From positions 1-10,175 of the forward strand of contig JAJYXA010000256.1 of NCBI GenBank assembly GCA_021791235.1: 10,175 nt of DNA, read 5' to 3'. Every line of letters begins with the position of its first letter. Position 1 is the stretch's first letter. Below are positions 4,266-10,175 of the stretch, in pieces. The DNA is from Pseudomonadota bacterium (GTDB lineage Bacteria; Pseudomonadota; Gammaproteobacteria; Burkholderiales; Thiobacillaceae). The position numbers were made by a program, and so were the translations under genes. Under the pieces are notes generated by a model. That model was given only the letters and a program-made list of their open reading frames with translations, was not told the origin of the DNA and did no database searches.

Positions 4266-7127
4266 ATGGCTGCCGCGTCCCTCGAACCCTCGATCCAGGC
4301 AATCGGCCGCACGCTTTACCGGCGGGCGCGGGCGCACCCACCCGGCTTCTACGCCGGGCGCCGCGTGATGCTGAAGCGGGCCATTGCCGACACGCGGCTG
4401 CGCGATGCGCTGTTCCAGTTCGTCGACGTCCTGCCGCAACTGCGCGACGCCCACATGATCGCCACGCATTTCCGCGCCTATCTGGGCGGCTTCGAACTCG
4501 GCGGGATGTTCGGGCGGCTGCTCAGGCTGGGCGGGCAGGTCTGGATGGCGCCGCTGCTGCAGCGGGCGGTGGCGCGCACGGCACGCCTGTTCGTGGTCGA
4601 GGAGGACGCCAGAGTCTTTGCCGCGACCCTGAAGAAAATTGCCGGCCTGCCCGCCGCGGTGAGTCTCGACGCCCTCGGCGAGGCGGTGCTGTCCGAGGCC
4701 GAGGCCGACGCCTATGCCGCGCGCATTCTGAAGCTGCTCGCCTGGCTCGCGGCCGGTTCCGCGCAGCAGCCCGATCTTTCGATCAAGCTTTCCGCGCTCA
4801 CCCCGCGCTTCGATCCGATCGACCTGGACGGCAGCTTGGCGCGGGTGCTCGGCCGCCTGGAGCCGATCCGTGCCGCAGCCGCGCAGGCCGGCGTCAGCCT
4901 CACCCTCGACATGGAAAACCACGACAGCCGGCCGCTGGTGCTGGCGGTGTTCCAGCGTCTGGCGGAACGGCCCGGCATTCCGCCCGGATTGGCGCTGCAG
5001 GCTTATCGCCCGGACGCCGAGGCGGATTTGCGCGGCCTGCTGGAGCTGCCGTGGACGCCCGAACGGCCGCTGCGCGTGCGCCTGGTCAAGGGCGCCTATT
5101 GGGACAGCGAAGTGGCGCTGGCGGCGCAGCGCTTCTGGCCCAGTCCGGTGTATACCGACAAGGCCGCCACCGATGTCCATTTCGAACGGCTCAGCGAGCT
5201 GCTGTTCGCAGAGGACGAACGCGTCTATCCGATGATCGCCAGCCACAACCTGCGTTCGTTGGCGCATGCGCTGGCGCTGGCGCGTGCACGGGGGCGCACG
5301 GCCGCCAGCTGGGAGGTGCAGATGCTCTACGGCATGGCCGACCCGCTCGCCGTCGCCGTGGTCGGGGAGGGCGCGCGCCTGCGGATGTACCTGCCGGTGG
5401 GCGACCTCATCGGCGGCATCGCCTATCTCATCCGCCGCTTGCTGGAAAACACCGCGTCGACGTCGGTGTTGCGCCAGGCCTATCTTGAGGACGCGCCGCC
5501 CGGGAGCCTGCTGGCGGCGCCGCCTGCGCAATCGCAGGAAACTGCTGTGATCGAACCGGGGTTCCGCAACACGCCGCTGGCCGATTTCAGCAAGGACGAG
5601 CCGCGGCGGGCGATGCGTGCGGCGCTGGCGCAGAGGGTGGCAGAACGGGGGCGCGACTATCCGCTGCATGCTGCCTTGCGGGATGCAACGACGACGCGCT
5701 GGCGCGACAGCCGCAACCCGGCCGACCCGGCGCAGAGCCTTGGCCGCGTCGAACAGGCCGAGCCCGCGCACGCGCAGCAGGCGGTTCGCCACGCCGTCGC
5801 CGCCTTTCCCGGCTGGCGCGAGGTCATGGTGGACGAACGCGCGCGCCTGTGCCGCGCGGCGGCGAGAATCATGGCTCGCCGCCGCTTCGAGCTGGCGGCG
5901 TGGCAGGTGCTGGAAGTCGGCAAGGCGTGGCGCGAGGCCGACGCCGACGTGGCCGAAGCCATCGATTGCTGGAACTATTACGCCGACGTCGCGGAGCGGC
6001 TGCTGGACTGGCGCGGCACGCGCGACTTTCCCGGCGAACGCAACGCCACGCGCTACGAGGCGCTGGGGCCGACGGCCGTCATCGCGCCGTGGAATTTCCC
6101 GCTCGCCATCCTCTCCGGCATGAGCGCGGCGGCGCTGGTGTGCGGCAACCCGGTCATCATGAAACCGGCCACGCCGGCGCAGATCAATGCCTGCAAGCTG
6201 CACGGGGTCCTGCTGGAAGCCGGGTTCCCGCCCGCGGTGGCGCAGCTGCTGCCGGGCGAAGGATCAACGCTGGGTTCGCTGCTGGCTGCACACCCCGACA
6301 TTGCGGTGATCGCCTTCACCGGCTCACGCGAGGTGGGGCTCGCGCTCATCGAACAGGCGCACCGGCGCAGCCCGGAGCAGCGGCGCGTCAAACGCGTGGT
6401 GTGCGAAATGGGCGGCAAGAACGCCATCATCGTCGACGAGGACGCCGATCTCGACGAGGCGGTGACGCACATCCTGGCGTCCGCATTCGGCTACCAGGGG
6501 CAGAAATGCTCCGCCGCTTCGCGCCTGATCAGTGTGGGCCGCGTGCACGAACGCCTGCTGGCGCGGCTGTCCGATGCGCTGGCAAGCTGGCCGCTGGGTC
6601 CGCCCGCCGATCCGCAATTCCGCTTCGGCCCGCTGATCAACGAACAGGCGCTGGACAAGGCGCAGCGCTATTTCGACATCGGCCGCGCGGAAGGCAGACT
6701 GGTGTATCAGGGCAAGGCACCGGCGGGCGGCCACTACTTTGCGCCCGCCATGTTTGCCGACATCCAGCCGCACCACCGGCTGGCGCGCGAGGAAATCTTC
6801 GCGCCGATCCTGGCCGTGCTGCATGCGCCGGATTTCGAGGCCGCGCTGACGCTCGCCAACGACAGCGACTACGCGCTGACCGGGGGCGTGTTTTCGCGCC
6901 TGCCGCAGCATCTCGATGCGGCGCAGCGGCAATTCCGGGTCGGCAACCTGTATCTCAATCGCGGCATCACCGGCGCCCGCGTCGGCATCCAGCCGTTCGG
7001 CGGGATTGCGCTCTCAGGCACCGGCGTGCAGGCAGGCAGCGAAGACACGCTCAGGCAGTTCGTGTGGTCGCGCGTGGTCAGCGGCAACCAGCTGCGCCAC
7101 GGCTATGTGCCGGGAACAAGCCGCTAG
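4266..7127 (+). CDS. putA: Bifunctional proline dehydrogenase / L-glutamate-gamma-semialdehyde dehydrogenase PutA
   Basis: PutA oxidises proline to glutamate in two steps, passing electrons through FAD to the quinone pool and then reducing NAD+. At 953 residues this is a minimal form: it lacks the ribbon-helix-helix DNA-binding domain of trifunctional PutA and does not repress its own gene. The PRODH barrel shows DMENHD, RLVKGAYWD (Lys275), YPMIASHN (321-328), MLYGM and RMYLPVGDLIGGIAYLIRRL with the substrate-binding Arg pair at 390-391. The ALDH part shows PWNFPLA (608-614), FTGSREVG, CEMGGKN (Glu714) and GQKCSAASR with catalytic Cys748. The C-terminal PFGGIALSGTGVQAG region completes the fold. 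No frameshift or lost residue was seen. It stands alone, divergent from the 4116 operon and convergent with the globin gene. Confidence 0.96.
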   Translation: MAAASLEPSIQAIGRTLYRRARAHPPGFYAGRRVMLKRAIADTRLRDALFQFVDVLPQLRDAHMIATHFRAYLGGFELGGMFGRLLRLGGQVWMAPLLQRAVARTARLFVVEEDARVFAATLKKIAGLPAAVSLDALGEAVLSEAEADAYAARILKLLAWLAAGSAQQPDLSIKLSALTPRFDPIDLDGSLARVLGRLEPIRAAAAQAGVSLTLDMENHDSRPLVLAVFQRLAERPGIPPGLALQAYRPDAEADLRGLLELPWTPERPLRVRLVKGAYWDSEVALAAQRFWPSPVYTDKAATDVHFERLSELLFAEDERVYPMIASHNLRSLAHALALARARGRTAASWEVQMLYGMADPLAVAVVGEGARLRMYLPVGDLIGGIAYLIRRLLENTASTSVLRQAYLEDAPPGSLLAAPPAQSQETAVIEPGFRNTPLADFSKDEPRRAMRAALAQRVAERGRDYPLHAALRDATTTRWRDSRNPADPAQSLGRVEQAEPAHAQQAVRHAVAAFPGWREVMVDERARLCRAAARIMARRRFELAAWQVLEVGKAWREADADVAEAIDCWNYYADVAERLLDWRGTRDFPGERNATRYEALGPTAVIAPWNFPLAILSGMSAAALVCGNPVIMKPATPAQINACKLHGVLLEAGFPPAVAQLLPGEGSTLGSLLAAHPDIAVIAFTGSREVGLALIEQAHRRSPEQRRVKRVVCEMGGKNAIIVDEDADLDEAVTHILASAFGYQGQKCSAASRLISVGRVHERLLARLSDALASWPLGPPADPQFRFGPLINEQALDKAQRYFDIGRAEGRLVYQGKAPAGGHYFAPAMFADIQPHHRLAREEIFAPILAVLHAPDFEAALTLANDSDYALTGGVFSRLPQHLDAAQRQFRVGNLYLNRGITGARVGIQPFGGIALSGTGVQAGSEDTLRQFVWSRVVSGNQLRHGYVPGTSR

Positions 7128-7129
7128 CC

Positions 7130-7152
7130 CATCGCCTGTTCGGGCAGCGATG
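7130..7152. terminator. Short inverted repeat between convergent putA and globin genes
   Basis: CATCGC (7130-7135) and GCGATG (7147-7152) form a 6-bp stem with an 11-base loop in the 38-bp gap between two convergent genes. No T-run follows on either side, so it is a weak or factor-dependent terminator at best. Confidence 0.25.
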
Positions 7153-7165
7153 CCGTTACTTTCCG

Positions 7166-7648
7166 TTACTTCCTGACCACAATGTCCTTCTTCGTACTTT
7201 CCACGATGGCCGCCAACTCTCCCTGCTCCTTCGCCGGCACACCGTAGTTGTTCAGCACGCGGCGGAAGTCCGTCAGCATGGCCTGCCACTCCTTCTCGCT
7301 GATATTGAGGTGGGCGTGAGATTCCTTCATTCCGCGCCCGGTGTACTTGCACGGCCCGCCGGTCTGCTGGCAGACCAGCTCGGTCACGCGAAACTTCAGC
7401 CCGGCTGCCGGAACACGCTTCCTGGCCTCATTGATGGCGGGGTTGGCGTTCAGCACATCGTTCACCAGCAACAGATCGATGAAGGTGTCCACCACCACTG
7501 AAATGGGATAGATCCCTCCCAGCCGGTCGTAGAGGGATTTCTCGGGCCGGGCCTCGGCAGCCTGGACGGATGCCGTGCCAAGCAGCAAGGCCAGCAGGGC
7601 TGCACGTGTGACATTGAGTGCAAATGACTGTGATTTCAGCATGATCAT
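7166..7648 (-). CDS. Exported group-1-like truncated hemoglobin
   Basis: This 160-residue protein has a signal peptide (MIMLKSQSFALNVTRAALLA continuing LLLGTASVQA, likely cut near residue 30) and a 2/2 globin domain. YDRLGGIYPISVVVDTFIDL is the A/B-helix region; LVCQQTGGPCKYTGRGM and the F-helix segment ESHAHLNIS follow, with His111 as the likely heme-binding His (His then Ile five residues on, as in the family). At the B9-B10 position, where many group I proteins have Phe-Tyr, this one has Phe56-Ile57, so the usual oxygen-stabilising Tyr seems absent. Cys93 and Cys100 could form a periplasmic disulfide. The ATG at 7648 has GGAG eight bases upstream and starts 13 bases after the dsrA stop, so the two are almost surely co-transcribed. 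A periplasmic role in redox or ligand sensing (O2, NO, sulfur species) is inference. Confidence 0.85.
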   Translation of the reverse strand: MIMLKSQSFALNVTRAALLALLLGTASVQAAEARPEKSLYDRLGGIYPISVVVDTFIDLLLVNDVLNANPAINEARKRVPAAGLKFRVTELVCQQTGGPCKYTGRGMKESHAHLNISEKEWQAMLTDFRRVLNNYGVPAKEQGELAAIVESTKKDIVVRK

Positions 7649-7661
7649 GATTGCGTCTCCT

Positions 7662-8963
7662 TCAGGCTGCCTTCTGCTTGTACTCCACCCATTTGGCAAC
7701 CTGCTCGTCCCAGTCGTCGGAGCGGAAGTAGGGGTTGGAACGCGGCTCCCTGATCATGTTGGGATCGACCGGGATGTCCAGACCTTCGAGGAAGTTGGCC
7801 AGGCCGATGCGCTCGATCATCTCGCCGGTGCGCTCGTGCTCCAGCGCGTTTTCGGCGAAGAAGTCGAGGATGTTGCGGGCCAGCTCGTTCAGCTTCTCGA
7901 AGTCCTCGTCGGATTCCAGCTTCATGAACGGAATCACCACGGTTCCCATGGTCGCGCCGATCTTCAGCACGCCCTTGCCGCCCACCAGGATGGACACGCC
8001 CTTGTCGTTGCCGGGCAGCAGGCCGCCGGGGATGACGTTGAGGCAGTGCATGCAGCGCACGCAGTTCTTGTTGTCGATGCACAGGGTGTTGCCGTCGCCC
8101 AGCTTGGCGGCGGACACGTTTTCGCCGGCCTTGAACTTGTCGGAGGACACCAGGGTGATGGCCTTGGTCGGGCACTTGCTGATCACGTCGTTGACCAGGT
8201 CGTGCATGCCGTGGGCCTGGTAGTAGTCCCGCACCCGCGCCTCGTTGACGCGGATGTTGTCGCGCCAGGTGCCGATGGTGGCCATGTCGGAGCGCTGGAT
8301 CGCGTTGACGCAGTCGTTCGGGCAGCCGGAGAACTTGAACTTGAACTTGTAGGGCAGGGACGGCCGGTGCATGTCGTCCAGGTTGTTGTTGATGACGGTG
8401 CGCAGCGCCTTGGCTTCGTCGTAGCAGGACATTTCGCAGCGCGCGGCGCCGACGCAGGACATCGAGGTGCGCAGCGCGGGGCCGGCGCCGCCGAGATCGA
8501 AGCCCATTTCGTTGAATTCGTCGAAGGCACGCTGCACGTCGGCGGTCTTGATGCCCTGGAACATGATGTCGCCGGACTGGCCGTGGAACGCGATCAGGCC
8601 GGAGCCGCCGGTGGCCGACCAGACGTCGCACATCTTGCGCAGCAGGTCGGAGGTGTAATGCATGCCCGCGGGCGGCTGCACGCGCAGGGTGTGGAATTCG
8701 GCGGCCTCGGGGAACAGGGGCCGATGGTTCTCGTCCTTCAGCTCGGTGAAACGGGGGATCACGCCGCCGCCGTAGCCGAACACGCCGACCGTGCCGCCCT
8801 TCCAGTAACCGAACTTGGTCTTGTAGGACGTTTCCAGCTGACCCATCAGGTCGACCATCATGTCGTTGTCCCTGGCCAGACGCTTGAGGCCGGTCACGAA
8901 ACTGGGCCACGGGCCTTTCTCGAGCTCGTCCAGATTGGGCGTATCAATCATTTGCTTTGCCAT
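7662..8963 (-). CDS. dsrA: Dissimilatory sulfite reductase alpha subunit (reverse type), without adjacent dsrB
   Basis: DsrA pairs with DsrB in a cytoplasmic alpha2beta2 siroheme enzyme; in sulfur oxidisers it runs in reverse, oxidising stored sulfur delivered by DsrC to sulfite. The 433 residues match the family length. Near the N-terminus are LEKGPWPSFVTGLKRLA, YWKGGTVGVFGYGGGVIPRF, FHTLRVQPPAG and FHGQSGDIMFQGI. The siroheme-coupled cluster ligands are Cys170, Cys176, Cys214 and Cys218 (CVGAARC, CPNDC). The inserted ferredoxin domain has Cys264 (KCPTKAI) and Cys301, Cys304, Cys307 (NCVRCMHC). All are present, so it looks functional. The start has AGGAG seven bases upstream. The oddity is its setting: dsrB normally follows dsrA directly, but here a globin does, and none of dsrEFHCMKLJOPN is in the window. 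It could be a second dsrA copy or a rearranged locus. Confidence 0.95.
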   Translation of the reverse strand: MAKQMIDTPNLDELEKGPWPSFVTGLKRLARDNDMMVDLMGQLETSYKTKFGYWKGGTVGVFGYGGGVIPRFTELKDENHRPLFPEAAEFHTLRVQPPAGMHYTSDLLRKMCDVWSATGGSGLIAFHGQSGDIMFQGIKTADVQRAFDEFNEMGFDLGGAGPALRTSMSCVGAARCEMSCYDEAKALRTVINNNLDDMHRPSLPYKFKFKFSGCPNDCVNAIQRSDMATIGTWRDNIRVNEARVRDYYQAHGMHDLVNDVISKCPTKAITLVSSDKFKAGENVSAAKLGDGNTLCIDNKNCVRCMHCLNVIPGGLLPGNDKGVSILVGGKGVLKIGATMGTVVIPFMKLESDEDFEKLNELARNILDFFAENALEHERTGEMIERIGLANFLEGLDIPVDPNMIREPRSNPYFRSDDWDEQVAKWVEYKQKAA

Positions 8964-8980
8964 TCTTCATCTCCTAGAAA

Positions 8981-8990
8981 ATTTCGAAAT
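8981..8990. promoter_or_regulatory. 10-bp palindrome upstream of the dsrA ribosome binding site
   Basis: ATTTCGAAAT is a perfect palindrome 18 bases upstream of the dsrA start, next to its AGGAG. It may be an operator or may occur by chance. Confidence 0.3.
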
Positions 8991-9060
8991 GCCCGTTCAG
9001 CCGACAGCTCAACGGTATTTCAGCATCGTATTGGCTAGGCAGCTGCGCCACCATCATTCT

Positions 9061-9122
9061 CATGGGTAAATCGCCTACTCCATTGCGGTAGGCATGAACC
9101 TACCCGAATGGAGTACATGGGT
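9061..9122. promoter_or_regulatory. Overlapping inverted repeats upstream of dsrA
   Basis: GCCTAC (9073-9078) pairs with GTAGGC (9088-9093). GTAGG (9088-9092) can instead pair with CCTAC (9099-9103). ACTCCATT (9077-9084) pairs perfectly with AATGGAGT (9107-9114), and GGGTA (9064-9068) pairs with TACCC (9101-9105). CATGGGT occurs at both ends (9061-9067 and 9116-9122). These alternatives compete, as in an attenuator or switch, or they form a multi-part operator. The block is about 100-160 bp upstream of dsrA, either in its leader or in its promoter. Confidence 0.5.
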
Positions 9123-9134
9123 TCCCCCAACGCG

Positions 9135-9169
9135 GTAATGCCTCATCCGCGCAAAGGATGCGACATTAC
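9135..9169. promoter_or_regulatory. Hairpin-forming dyad between dsrA and the divergent small gene
   Basis: GTAATG-CCT-CATCC (9135-9148), a 7-base loop GCGCAAA and GGATG-CGA-CATTAC (9156-9169) form an 11-bp two-part stem around a 3x3 internal loop. The symmetry would suit a dimeric regulator or an RNA structure. It lies beside an AT-rich stretch (9181-9210) that may hold promoters for one or both directions. Confidence 0.45.
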
Positions 9170-9340
9170 GTGCCGCACAATAACGAATAAGAGTATTAAA
9201 ATATTGTTGCGAACGCAAGCCCCTGGCATGAACAGGGTTGAATTGCTGCGCGACATCCTCAATTAACGCAAGACCTGATGATTTGCGATGCTCCGGCAAT
9301 GCAAGCCCATCAAAAACCAAGCAGTTCGGATCGAGACTCC

Positions 9341-9562
9341 ATGCCCGAGATTACGCCCCTGGACAAACTGCGGCTGCCATTCGGCGGCCAGGAAGTCGAA
9401 TTCCAGCACCTGACCCACGAGTCGGGCGGCGTGCCCTTTCTACGCATCCGTATCCGTGAAAACAAACGCTTCACCATTTTCGACGTCGACCCGGTCAGCG
9501 CGCAGAAATGGGCCGATCTGATGCAGGCCTGGGCCAGGGATCATGCCGGAGACGCGCCATGA
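9341..9562 (+). CDS. Small conserved-looking protein of unknown function
   Basis: This 73-residue soluble protein begins MPEITPLDKLRLPFGGQEVE and continues with FQHLTHESGGVPFLRIRIRE and KRFTIFDVDPVSAQKWADLM. It has a strand-rich first half with alternating charged and hydrophobic residues, and a C-terminal amphipathic helix (AQKWADLMQAWARDHA). There is no signal peptide or membrane segment. In-frame ATGs at 9278 and 9299 would add up to 21 residues of low-quality sequence; I prefer 9341 because the recognisable pattern begins there, although its ribosome site is poor. Its TGA overlaps the ATG at 9559 that opens the Cas6-like frame (ATGA), so the two are translationally coupled or at least co-transcribed. 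I do not recognise the family. A partner or cofactor of the Cas6-like protein is a fair guess from position only. Confidence 0.65.
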   Translation: MPEITPLDKLRLPFGGQEVEFQHLTHESGGVPFLRIRIRENKRFTIFDVDPVSAQKWADLMQAWARDHAGDAP

Positions 9563-9572
9563 GCTGGTCTGG

Positions 9573-9592
9573 CTGGCCTGAAAACAGGCCGG
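9573..9592 (+). promoter_or_regulatory. Hairpin at the ribosome binding site of the Cas6-like gene
   Basis: GGCCTG (9575-9580), an AAAA loop and CAGGCC (9585-9590) form a perfect stem, extended by T-G and C-G pairs to 9573 and 9592. The stem's last two Gs run into the GGAGGAG ribosome site at 9591-9597, 12 bases before the ATG at 9610. Cas6 proteins bind and cut at the base of short hairpins, so self-binding is possible. No T-run follows, so it is not a terminator. Confidence 0.55.
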
Positions 9593-9609
9593 AGGAGTAC
9601 ACTCCCCGC

Positions 9610-10175
<566 letters not shown>

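Noticed and set aside
4149..6203. Minus-strand open frame of 684 codons opposite putA
   Set aside because: It is rich in Arg, His and Gln with no domain pattern and lies antisense to a clear PutA; it is a typical shadow frame in GC-rich DNA.
5849..7501. Plus-strand open frame of 550 codons in another frame of putA
   Set aside because: Low-complexity Arg/Gly/Ala product with no motif, overlapping the ALDH domain and the globin gene.
8946..8970. Tiny open frame starting at ATG 8970 overlapping the dsrA start
   Set aside because: Only eight codons; the ATG is part of the spacer between AGGAG and the real dsrA start.
7575..9038. Plus-strand open frame of 487 codons opposite dsrA
   Set aside because: Val/Gly/His-rich translation without domain pattern, complementary to a certain dsrA.
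9091..9233. GGCATGAAC repeated at 9091-9099 and 9225-9233 as a regulator site
   Set aside because: A single 9-bp direct repeat within this distance can arise by chance and shows no symmetry.
9075..9320. Minus-strand open frame of 81 codons upstream of dsrA
   Set aside because: It spans the inverted-repeat cluster and the AT-rich stretch, has no good ribosome site and no recognisable pattern.

Overview
The window looks like a chromosomal segment of a GC-rich, sulfur-oxidising betaproteobacterium, most like Thiobacillus or a relative. This is inferred from gene content: a reverse-type dissimilatory sulfite reductase alpha subunit (dsrA), hydrogenase-maturation (hyp) genes, a minimal bifunctional PutA, and integron attC-like sequence (chromosomal integrons are known in this group). 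No rRNA or tRNA gene and no CRISPR array was seen.

Layout. Positions 1-598 look like the end of an integron cassette array: an almost complete attC site at the left edge, a hicB-hicA toxin-antitoxin cassette, and then only the first half of a second attC. Positions 600-732 hold nested inverted repeats and no gene. Positions 733-2499 (minus) are a decayed hyp locus: a hypC start fused to a heavily damaged hypF C-terminal remnant, followed by an intact hypE. Positions 2500-2837 hold an AT-rich block with a 10-bp tandem repeat and perhaps a gene fragment. Positions 2838-4116 (minus) read as one small operon: a secreted small protein, a four-helix membrane protein, a possible 40-residue membrane peptide, and a VOC/glyoxalase-fold gene broken by one frameshift. 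Divergent from it, putA (4266-7127, plus) has a -10 box placed so that its mRNA may be leaderless.

Positions 7166-8963 (minus) are a two-gene unit: a complete-looking dsrA followed 13 bp later by an exported truncated hemoglobin. No dsrB is next to it, which is unusual because dsrA and dsrB are normally adjacent. The 375 bp upstream of dsrA contain several overlapping and partly mutually exclusive inverted repeats. Reading away from dsrA, positions 9341-10175 hold a 73-residue protein of unknown function overlapping (ATGA) a Cas6-like gene of the Cmx6 (MYXAN) type. That gene runs off the right edge, is preceded by a perfect short hairpin touching its ribosome binding site, and has no visible cas partners or repeats.

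The parts most likely to be undescribed are the dsrA-globin pair without dsrB and the small protein plus solitary Cas6-like pair with its leader hairpin. The integron tail and hyp erosion suggest an accessory, rearranged stretch of chromosome.
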